Below, piece after piece: positions 55,716-64,000 of a stretch of 64,000 nt of DNA (position 1 is the stretch's first letter; every line of letters begins with the position of its first letter). The notes beneath the pieces are model-generated. The model had not been told where the DNA came from. It searched no databases and saw only the letters and a program-made list of their open reading frames with translations. Origin of the DNA: Hawksworthiomyces lignivorus. Its lineage: Eukaryota; Ascomycota; Sordariomycetes; Ophiostomatales; Ophiostomataceae. The stretch spans positions 62,001 through 126,000 of the forward strand of contig NTMA01000119.1 of the NCBI GenBank assembly GCA_002917075.1. The letters run 5' to 3'. The position numbers and the translations under genes were made by a program.

Positions 55716-56789
55716 ATGCGCGTCTCTGTTGGATTCGGCATCGTGTCGATGCTGGCCAGCCTGGTCAGTGCCCAGCTCACGCAAGTCTCTGACTTCACCG
55801 CTGGTCCCACCAAGCTCGGCTTCTACATCTACGTGCCCAAGAAGCTCGCGACGCCCCCGCCCATTCTGGTGGCCATTCACCACTGTCAAGGCTCGGCCCG
55901 CGCCTACTCGACCGAGACGCACTTCATGCCCCTGGCTGACCAGCACGGCTTCATTGTCATCTACCCCAACTCGCGGTCCAGCGGTGGCTGCTTCGACGTG
56001 GCTTCCACGGCCAGTAAGTTTTTTCTTCTGTGCTTTTTCCGAGAGGAATAATAAGACATACAACATATGCAACCATTTTATGATGGCAACTTTGCTAACG
56101 CTTTTCAGCTCTGACCCACGATGGCGGCGGAGACAGCCAGACCATTGCCAACATGGTCAAGTACACCATCCAGAAGTACAACGCTGATGCCAACCGCACC
56201 TTCGTTATGGGCACCAGCTCCGGCGCCATGATGACCAACGTCATGGTTGGCGCCTACCCAGACGTGTTCCAGGCCGGCTCTGTCTACTCTGGTGTGCCCG
56301 ACGGCTGCTTCTACGTCTCGGGCGCCACCGCTACGCAGGATCCCCCGGGCTGGGCCAACTCTTGCGCCAACGGCCAGCTCACCAAGACCGCCGAGGCCTG
56401 GGGTGACATGGTGCGCTCCTACTACAAGGGCTATACCGGTCCCCGCCCCCGGATGCAGATGTAAGGAGATTTTCCCCGCCTGAGCCAGTTCCATATCCCG
56501 TCTGCTGCTCCTCTGCTAACTAGTCTTTCTCTTCAGCTGGCACGGCACCGCCGACAACACCCTCCACTACCCCAACTACCAGGAGACGCTCAAGCAGTGG
56601 TCGAACGTGTTGGGCCTGTCCGATCCCAAGACGGCCACCAACACTCCCCAGAGTGGCTACACCCAGTCCATCTACGGCGATGGTACCGCAACAACGGCCA
56701 AGCTCGTCGGCTACAGCGCCCAGGGCGTCGGCCACACTGTGCCAGTCCATGAAGCGATGGACATGGCCTTCTTCGGCCTCACCTCGTAA
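55716..56789 (+). CDS. axeA: Acetylxylan esterase, CE1 family
   Basis: Three exons (55716-56013, 56109-56460, 56537-56789) give 300 residues. An N-terminal signal peptide (VGFGIVSMLASLVSAQ) indicates secretion. The CE1 alpha/beta-hydrolase markers are present: FYIYVPKKL, IHHCQGS, CFDVAST, nucleophile Ser in GTSSGAMMT (about 135), Asp in WHGTADNTLHY and His in GVGHTVP (about 281), completing the Ser-Asp-His triad. The order and length match Aspergillus AxeA proteins, which remove acetyl groups from xylan. There is no cellulose-binding module. All three junctions restore conserved sequence (ATLTHDGGG, MQIWHGTAD). The gene sits in a stretch with GH16 and aromatic-degrading enzymes, consistent with growth on plant material, though no co-regulation is shown. 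Confidence 0.95.
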
Positions 56790-57650
56790 ACCAGTCGTGG
56801 TAAAAAAGAGAGTGGGAAGGTGGAAGAGACTTGCTGTGCTGGTTCGACTCGGACTGCAGGAGTTTCACTACTTTAAACGTTAAGCTTCTTTTCACCAGAG
56901 TCAACGTCTATTCTTGTATATACACCTCTATTTTGACATGGCTTCTCTTCAAAAACATAAAACTGTACTGTTCATACGTCATTCTTTTGCCAAAAGAACG
57001 TTTCCCAATGCTATGCTACATGACCACCAGCGCATGACCCTTGATTAAATTATTCACCGTACATATACAGCGTCCAGACATATTTGCGCGAGATGTGAAA
57101 TTTGCGCCAGAGCCTCTCTTTAAGAGATGATATCGAGCTGCCGAGCACAGCGTCCCAATTGGGAATCTCCCCGACCTGGGATCAGTCAAATTCAGGCATA
57201 GCCTAAAAAAAGATGTTACTGTAACCATTACCTGGTATGTTTCTGTCTGAGTGATAGATTACTTTTCAATTACAGCAACCTTCATTCTATTTACTCAGAA
57301 ACAGAAGATAAAGTCTGAATAGCTTCGCTTTTGCGATGCCTCGGTTTTACTCTGTCGTCTAAGTGAATTTGCGTCTTGGAAGGCTCACCACATCTCCGTC
57401 CGTCCGTGTTTCGGCCGACAGCCGGAAGCGCCGTCTTACTGTCTTACGATGTAGTTACTGGCGTTCTGCCAGCGGTACCCAACTAAATAATTAGCACTCT
57501 TAGACGCTGTCCGGGGCAGCCCGTGCTCTTTTACGTGTGCGGACGTCGTTCGGACGAACAGTCCTACAGTCAAAAACTCACTCTGTTTCACAACTCTCAA
57601 CCGCATCACATTAAAGAACACCATTGACCTCTTCTAGCTTGTATACAGCG

Positions 57651-57658
57651 TATAAAAG
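57651..57658 (+). promoter_or_regulatory. TATA box of the dioxygenase gene
   Basis: TATAAAAG, a strong match to the consensus, about 220 bases upstream of the ATG at 57875. A 5' leader containing the A28 tract would lie between them. Confidence 0.55.
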
Positions 57659-57702
57659 ATACCTCGGTCGATTGTTGAAAGGGATTCGACCGAAGGAAGG
57701 CC

Positions 57703-57730
<28 letters not shown>
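57703..57730 (+). repeat. A28 homopolymer
   Basis: An uninterrupted run of 28 A between the TATA box and the start codon of the dioxygenase gene. Confidence 0.95.
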
Positions 57731-57734
<4 letters not shown>

Positions 57735-57874
57735 CAACTCGGCAGAAATAGAAGCTTACCGCTGAAGCATATAATAAGAGAGGGATCTCCAATTCCCCAA
57801 GGAGCTCTTCTTCTCTTATTAAACACCTATTCACCATTCCTCTCTCTCCAGACCCCTCCCTCTCCGCGCCGTCC

Positions 57875-58846
57875 ATGCGGATAAATGCTCGCGTTCCCGT
57901 GCTCCTCTTGACGGCTGCCGGTGCAACGTTCTTAGCATACAAGTATCGCAAGCTTCAGCCTGCGGCACTCTTCTCAGCCTTCTCCGCAAACAGCACCACT
58001 GCTGCCAACGCCACCATGCCGCGCGGTGCCGTAGTTGCGCTCTCCCACGGCGGCGGGCCCATGCCGATCCTGGGCGACCCCGACTCGGCGAAGCTGGCCA
58101 GCAGCTTGCGCACGCGCGTGCCTGAGATCCTGGGCCTCAACGACCCGGCGCGGCGCCCCAAGGCCATCGTGCTGGTGACGGCGCACTGGTCCACGGACCG
58201 GCCGACCATCTCGTCCGGCAAGCGGCACAGCCTCCTCTACGACTACGGCGGCTTCCCGCCGGAGGCGTACCGCCTCGAGTACGACGCGCCGGGCGCGCCC
58301 GAGGTCGCCGCGCGGTACGCGGAGCTGCTGCGCGAGGAGGGGCTGGCGCCGCGGCTGGACGACTCCCGCGGCTGGGACCACGGCGTCTTCGTGCCGCTGC
58401 TGCTGGCGCGCCCGCAGGCGGACATCCCCATCGTGCAGGCCAGCGTGCTCGACAGCGAGGACCCGGCGGCCCACTTTGCCATGGGGCGGGCGCTGCGGCG
58501 GCTGCGCGACGAGAACGTGGCCGTCGTGGGCTCCGGCTTCGCCAGCTTCCACAACCTGCGCCTCATGTTCAGCGGCATCACGCGCGAGCCCGTCATGCAC
58601 GAGAAGCTCGTGCAGTGGAACGACGCCGTCGGCGCCGCCGCCGCCGTCGCCAGCGAGACCGAGCGCGATGCCCGCTTCCGCGGCTGGCGCTCCTGGCCCG
58701 CCTCCTACGTCGCCCACCCCAACGGCGGCGCCGAGCACTTCTTGCCGCTGATCGTCTGCGCTGGCGCCGCCGACGACGGCGCCGCCGCCAAGTCCTACGC
58801 GGACGACTACATCGGCCTGGACATCCACTCGTACTATTGGGAGTGA
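57875..58846 (+). CDS. LigB-type class III extradiol dioxygenase
   Basis: One exon of 323 residues from ATG 57875. The conserved domain begins at residue 48 (MPRGAVVALSHGGGPMP). Metal-site histidines of the LigB/DODA family are visible in LSHGGGP, VTAHWS, GWDHGVFVPL and HPNGGAEHFLPL. These enzymes open catechol-type rings next to the hydroxyls; fungal and plant relatives include DOPA dioxygenases. The first 25 residues (VPVLLLTAAGATFLAYKYRK) form a hydrophobic segment plus basic residues, a possible membrane anchor or organelle signal. The second ATG at 58016 has the better context (GCCACCATG) and would give a soluble 276-residue enzyme, the usual size. The gene is convergent with the FAD monooxygenase 250 bases away. 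The substrate is unknown. Confidence 0.9.
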   Translation: MRINARVPVLLLTAAGATFLAYKYRKLQPAALFSAFSANSTTAANATMPRGAVVALSHGGGPMPILGDPDSAKLASSLRTRVPEILGLNDPARRPKAIVLVTAHWSTDRPTISSGKRHSLLYDYGGFPPEAYRLEYDAPGAPEVAARYAELLREEGLAPRLDDSRGWDHGVFVPLLLARPQADIPIVQASVLDSEDPAAHFAMGRALRRLRDENVAVVGSGFASFHNLRLMFSGITREPVMHEKLVQWNDAVGAAAAVASETERDARFRGWRSWPASYVAHPNGGAEHFLPLIVCAGAADDGAAAKSYADDYIGLDIHSYYWE

Positions 58847-59099
58847 GCGGCAATACAGAGCCACGAAAAGGGGCGGTGTTGATGAGGGGAATAGAATGGA
58901 GCGGGGCGGAGCGATTTGAATACGTTCTTGCCAATACGTCTGCAAGGCAGTCTAGTTTTTTTTTTTTAGTCTTCTTATTTTGCATATAGAAACATGATCT
59001 CCCATCCACACAAAGATGCGCTGCGCTTATATAGATCCTAGTCCTGTCCCAGATCATGCCATGGGCCGGGCGTGGCACTCATAGCGGTCCGCCGCCGTC

Positions 59100-60528
59100 T
59101 CAAGGATCCGTGATCTGCGGCGTGTTCAGCTTCCGCGCCTCGGTCGTGTCCTGCAGGCCGGTCCGCCGCAGCACGGCGACGGTGGCGTCGTAGTGCTCTT
59201 CGGCGTAGGCCTCGGAGTCGTGGGCCAGGACCCAGGCCTCGCGCTTGAGCCGCATGCTCTCCGGGTTGGCGCGGATCGCCCGCATGTCGGCCTGGTGCCA
59301 CGTGTCGCGCGTGGCCTCGCCGGTCTTCTGCGCGGCGCGCACGCGCTCGTAGCGCAGGGCCTCGAACGCGGCCACCGCCTCGGGCACGTTCTTGCCGCTG
59401 CCCGCCCGCCGCAGCGCCACCCCCAGCGTCACCCCGTCCTCCACCGCCTGCGACGCGCCCTGGATCGACGTCGGCAGAAACGGGTGCGCCGCGTCGCCGA
59501 TCAGCGCGATCCGCCGCCGCGGCGAGATCCACGTCGGCAGCGGGTCGCGGTACACCAGCTTCCAGTCGATCAGCGGCTCCGGCGTCAGGTCTAGGATCCG
59601 CTGCACCACCGGGTCCCACCCCCCCACCACCTTGCGCGCGTCCGCCACCGGCGCCTCCAGCTGCCAGCTCTCGTCGATGTCGGCGACGTCCTATCGTTTT
59701 TTTTTTAGTGTGAGCGCGTGCGTCGTTGGTAGAAGGAACAGATTTACGTACCTTGTGCGTGCACACCCACGAGAAGCTCCCCTTCTTCAGCGAGGCGCCG
59801 ATAAAGTGCACGTCCGGCCCGATCCACAGCACGTGCTGGTCGCCCTCCGGGTTGTTGAAGAAGAAGGACGTCAGCGGGTCCTTGGCGATCGCCGCGCCGT
59901 CAAACCACGCCCGGTACACCGCGTAGCCCGACGCCAGCGGCTTGTCCTCGTGGCCCAGCACCAGCGTGCGGCCCAGCGACCGCACGCCGTCCGCCGCCAG
60001 CACCACGTCGGCCTCGAAGCGCTGCTGCGCCTTGTCTGCGCCGATCTCGGCCACCACGCCCGCCGCGTCGTCCGTCTCAAAGTACTCCACCACGCGGTGG
60101 CCCAGCCGGATGTCCACGCCCAGGTCCTTTTCCGCGTGGTCGTACAGCACCCGGTGGAACTCGCCGCGGTGGCCGTCGTACCGGATGCCCCAGTCCTTGG
60201 TCTCCTGGCCCCACTCCTGCCGCAGCAAGAAGTCGCCGTCCCACGTCCGCAGCTGCAGGCTGTTGGCTCGGTGGCTCAGCGGCTCCAGCTTCTCCGCCAC
60301 GCCCGGCCAGCGCCGGAAGATGCGGCTCGAGTTCTGCCCGAAGCTGATAATGTCGCCCAGCTCCTTGCGCTCCGGGTACTTCTCTAGGACCGTCACAGAG
60401 TGACCCTGCCGGGTGCACTCGATGGCGGCCGTCAGCCCGGCAAACCCCGTGCCGACAACAAGGACACGGATGCCCGTTTTCGGCTTTGCGGTAGTGCCAT
60501 TCGCGCCATTTGTAGTTGCTTCTGCCAT
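59100..60528 (-). CDS. FAD-dependent monooxygenase, salicylate hydroxylase-like
   Basis: Two exons, 59752-60528 and 59100-59690, joined in frame to 455 residues. The N-terminus carries the FAD Rossmann motif RVLVVGTGFAGLTAAIE (GxGxxG). The DG motif is in VVLAADGVRS (about 185) and the second FAD motif is GDAAHPFLPTSIQGASQAVE (about 322). Together these define class A aromatic-ring hydroxylases (salicylate hydroxylase, 6-hydroxynicotinate monooxygenase and similar). There is no signal peptide or membrane helix, so it is cytosolic. It is convergent with a ring-cleaving dioxygenase and divergent from an MFS transporter, which suggests work on an aromatic compound. The substrate cannot be told from sequence. 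ATG 60528 is the only in-frame ATG upstream of the FAD motif. Confidence 0.92.
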
Positions 60529-62187
60529 TTTGTGGTACAAGTAACTCTGGGATAAGCAAAGCTAAAACTACAAATAAAAATAGAAATAAAACAAAAGCAA
60601 TTTCCACAAAGAGACCCCTATTTATAACGCGCGCGGCAGCTCGGACTCTGCTGCTGAGCTATTATACGTGCCAAGGTTCCAGCTTGCCAACTGATATAAC
60701 ATGTACGGCGCGGATCCTCTTCAAGTTTAGTAGCAGTAAAGACCTGCAGGAAATAGGTCTGTAAAAGGAGCAAAGAGCAGCCAAGACTACGGAACGGAAC
60801 AGAATCATACGTGAGTTTCTGACTGGCATCATTCTGCCTTCCCGGCTTCATGTAGGCGATCCTTACCGAACAGCGACTTACAGCATCTTTGCTAGTTTAA
60901 TTTTGGGAACAAACTAAATAGACGAAATCCTCTCCGTATGTGGTTTAGAGGCAAACCCCTCCCGTTCCCCTTCTGGGGTCCCCGACCAGGCCTCGCTGGG
61001 ATGGAAGACGTCTCTGCTTATGTTTCCAGTGGACCCACATGCGAAGGAAGCGTGTGAAGGAGGGCAAAACGAGAGCTCTCGGCAGTTGTGATCGAAAGCT
61101 TCCCCTCCTAGGAATAGCTAGATTTCTCCTACGATCCCGCATCCAGCCCTGCCTAGCTCTCGCACTTCAACAGACAATGGCAGTAATTGGAACAGCGAAA
61201 TAGCATAGCTGCTCTGGCAACCAGATTATATATGGCCTTTTACAAGTCCTTATTTAGCCCAGCTGAAAGCGCGCAAGGCATCTCGGAAGCTATGCAGGTA
61301 GTTGAATCCACTGCAGAAATTAAACCACGCCGCATCGGATTGACTGTGAAATCCTATACATGCGAATCAATGCAATGCGCCAATATTAGGTCGACGTTCC
61401 TTGGTGAGAGATTTCGCAGTCTATCTGGAGCTCAGCATCCAATGTCGCGGTTCCTGTCATCGTCATGACTGACAGAGGCAAAAAGCGACGGCTCCTGAAT
61501 GGCCCGTTCTGGATAAATTTGCAGCGAAGCGAGACCAACCACAATACAACGGATACAGAAATATAAGAGGCGATCCACGCGTTGGATCTGCACTCGACGT
61601 AACCTGGCATGCGCTGTGTTTGGATACTGGGCTTCATTCGGACCCATGCAACCGTAAACTTCTGACAGAGATGTTCTGAAAGTGGAAAATGGAAAATGTC
61701 GAATAGCTACCCCTTCCTTGTGATATTAGGGTATGACTGATTCCTACGGAGAACAATAGAGAAAAGATGTCTGTGGACCTACCAGAGATGAAGAGACATC
61801 CGACGTAGCAGCCTCTCGTTTTCCTGATTTTACCATTAACCCGGAAGGATCAGTGCTTGCGTATTTGTACTCTCCGGTATTGTTTCACTGGAAAGTTTAT
61901 AGATTATAGGTCAGAGCTGCGGTTTCATAAAACGAAACGAGAAGAGATCTAGCCGTCAATAAATCGCAATATCCAGTGCTTTTCTAACACAGAAAAACAA
62001 GGAGCTTGGAATAAATAAACCCACCGAGCCAGCTGCATTTCATATCGACGTTCCCGGGAAAACCTTCCGCTTTCCTTTCTGTCTAACTACACCGTAGCCT
62101 TACGCTGCTACTCTTTGCTATCTGTTGATGACTTATGCACAGAGCGATTTAATCCTCGGACTGAACGTCGCGACAAAATAATTCAAG
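60529..62187. other. Intergenic region between divergent monooxygenase and transporter
   Basis: 1.7 kb, with the two starts facing outward. The middle has short unremarkable frames (for example 61386-61637, minus). I saw no repeat or RNA gene. Confidence 0.5.
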
Positions 62188-64000
62188 ATGGCTTGGGGCA
62201 TACTCGAGGTGCCTAATGAAGCACATGTGCCTGGCACAGGTGAGCCTCAACTATCTCTCTGTTAAAGAACAGTTAAATCCTTTCATGCTTGTTGCTAAGC
62301 ATCCATAATCTAGTTGTTCTCTCCGACAAGTCCGACCTTCCTCCAGAGTTCGAGCACATTCCCCGAGAATTGCTCAAGCATGGCAAGGGCAGCTTCGCGA
62401 ACGTGGTCCTAGCACCCCAGCCGACGAGTTCGCCCAATGACCCCTTGAACGTGGGTAGCCTCCAAGAAGAGAAAAGAACAATATTTGGAAAATAGAATGC
62501 GCGAAAGGATAAAAGAGTGATGCTGACATAAAGAAGTGGCCGACATGGCGCAAGGATCTGGTCCTTCTCATCACCGGCTTCTCGGCCGCTATTGTTGGCG
62601 CATTCGGCCCTATGCTGTCCCCTGGATTTGTCCTCATCTCAAATGCTCTTGGTATCACTGTTGAGCAGCTCTCTCAAGTCACAGCATGGCTTATTCTGAC
62701 TATTGGAATATCGCTATTTATCTTTAACCCCATCGCGAAAAAAGTAGGCCGGCGCCCCGTTTACCTGGTTTGCAGCATCATCATGCTGTCTTCCTCAATC
62801 TGGGGCGGTCTTGCGACCAGCTTTGGTTCTTTTGTGGCCAGCCGCGTCTGGGGCGGCCTTGGAATGGCGCCTTACGAGGTGCTCGTGCAGTGTACCATTG
62901 CAGACTTATACTTTGTGCACCAGCGTGCCACCCGTATTGCTGCGTGGAATCTATTTTTGCTCTGTGGCATTTCGGGAGGATCCCTGATTTCGGGCTACAT
63001 TATCGAAGTAAGCCAAGGCCCCAAATCAAAGCTCCTCCCCTTTCCCCCTTCTCGTGGCGAACGATTGTTCTCTGACGCATCTTTTTTCTAGAACCAAACC
63101 TGGCAATGGACCTTGATCTGGTGTGCCATCTTCTTTGGTGCACTTCTGCCGCTCGTTTTCTTCTTTGTTCCAGAAACGGCATACGTTCGCCCGCCCTTGG
63201 CTCACCGGTTCGCCGGATATGATCTGCACCGGAGCGTGACCCCTGAGAAGAAAGACAACGAAAAGGCTGCCGAAGACGGCCGTGTCGAAATAATTCCCGA
63301 GGAACGTTCACAGAAAAAAAAAGCAGCCGCTGCCGACCCTGAGTCTACCGCAGAGTCTGGCGCTGCCGTGGCTTCTATTCCAAGCAAGGGTTATTCCGAA
63401 GGCCCTACAGAGAAGAAGCATACATATTGGCAGTCCCTGCGCATTTTCACCGGCACATACACAAAGACCCCTGTGCATCGCATTTTCCTGCGCCCCGTCG
63501 TTATCTTCTTCTACCCAGCTGTCTTCTGGGCATTCTTGATGTATGGAGCCACTAGCACCTGGATCGTAGTCTTCAGCGTCGTCAACGCAACCATTTTCAC
63601 GGCACCGCCGTATAACTTTTCTGTGTCGCAGACGGGCCTCATCTCTCTATCCCCTTTTATTTTTACACTACTGGGCGAGGTTATCTCGGGCCCGCTCAAC
63701 GACTGGCTCAGCGTCTGGTTTGCTAAGAAGAACCACGGCATCTACGAGCCGGAATTTCGTCTACCGCTGATCATTGTGCCCCTAATCATCGGCGCAGCAG
63801 GGTTTTACGGCTTCGGTGCCACCGTCCACTTCCAGACGCATTGGAGCGGTCCAGTTTTGTGTTTCGGCCTTGCCAATATGGCTCTCGCCTTCTTGGGTTC
63901 CAGCATCTTTCCTTATATATTGGACGCCCATAACAACCTCACCGAAGAAGGTTCGCCATTCCCCCCCCCCCCCCTTTTCTCCCGTTTACAAGATCTTCTC
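62188..64000 (+). CDS. MFS transporter (DHA1-like), cut by window edge
   Basis: Exons 62188-62239, 62314-62450, 62537-63007 and 63092-63950 are in frame; the rest lies beyond the window. The protein starts MAWGILEVPNEAHVPGT. It has DPLNWPTWRKDLVLLI before the first helix, the hallmark of a fungal drug/polyamine-type MFS subfamily. The motif-A region is KKVGRRPVYL and the helix 4-5 region reads RVWGGLGMAPYEVLVQ. The central cytoplasmic loop (about residues 260-320) is long and charged, and further helices follow to the edge. The acceptor of exon 3 (AAGAAG|TGG) was chosen because it restores NWP. The gene is divergent from the FAD monooxygenase, so a role in importing or exporting its substrate or product is plausible but unproven. 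Confidence 0.9.
63961..63974 (+). repeat. C14 run in predicted MFS intron
   Basis: Fourteen C just inside the last predicted intron (donor GTTCGC at 63951). Length is likely to be unstable and hard to sequence. Confidence 0.8.

Larger units (their letters stand above)
56790..57874. other. Intergenic region, esterase 3' end to dioxygenase promoter
   Basis: 1.1 kb. It holds the esterase 3' untranslated region, a TATA box (57651-57658) and an A28 tract (57703-57730) ahead of the dioxygenase gene. No coding exon was seen. Confidence 0.55.

Noticed and set aside
56820..56880. GGTTCGACTC resembling a tRNA B box
   Set aside because: The flanks do not fold into acceptor and anticodon arms, and no A box lies at the right distance.

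Overview
The window is nuclear DNA of a filamentous ascomycete (Pezizomycotina). Genes carry short introns of about 55-150 bases with GT-AG (once GC-AG) borders and CTAAC/CTGAC-like branch points. Coding sequence is GC-rich and intergenic sequence is AT-rich. The recognisable genes are fungal (CPS1/Mug62, APP1, DRS1, VAM7, an EB1/Mal3 protein, a Pho80-type cyclin, GH16 and CE1 secreted enzymes). I cannot name the genus. No tRNA, rRNA, CRISPR or intact transposon was seen.

Layout. 1-1237 (-): an unrecognised protein cut by the window edge. 3668-9780 (+): CPS1, a DMAP1-binding/double AMP-binding protein. 10296-13634 (-): APP1 phosphatidate phosphatase. 14254-14684: an 82-83 bp minisatellite. 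14824-17370 (-): DRS1 ribosome-biogenesis helicase. 18173-20243 (+): a six-exon protein resembling the N-terminal part of fungal NLR/STAND-like proteins. 21650-24223 (-): a membrane-anchored coiled-coil protein. 24224-29087: a 4.9 kb stretch without a convincing gene. 29088-30410 (-): VAM7. 31602-32675 (-): EB1/Mal3. 35012-36116: remains of a monocarboxylate-type transporter and a Zn2Cys6 regulator, apparently fused by one deletion. 37949-38950 (-): a secreted G1-peptidase-like protein lacking its catalytic glutamine. 41103-42986 (-): prolidase. 43778-45022 (-): Pho80-like cyclin. 46351-46880 (-): a small four-exon candidate gene. 49495-51810 (+): a ThDP enzyme. 51981-53295 (-): GH16. 55716-56789 (+): CE1 acetylxylan esterase. 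57875-58846 (+): LigB-type dioxygenase. 59100-60528 (-): FAD monooxygenase. 62188-end (+): MFS transporter, cut by the window edge.

How they fit together. The first two thirds is mostly housekeeping: lipid signalling, ribosome assembly, vacuole fusion, microtubule plus ends, peptide turnover and cyclin control. From about 51 kb the content turns to secreted polysaccharide-acting enzymes (GH16, CE1). It then turns to a possible aromatic-compound group: ring hydroxylase, ring-cleaving dioxygenase and transporter. Exon structures were worked out by hand from splice signals and reading-frame continuity, so each junction is a prediction.
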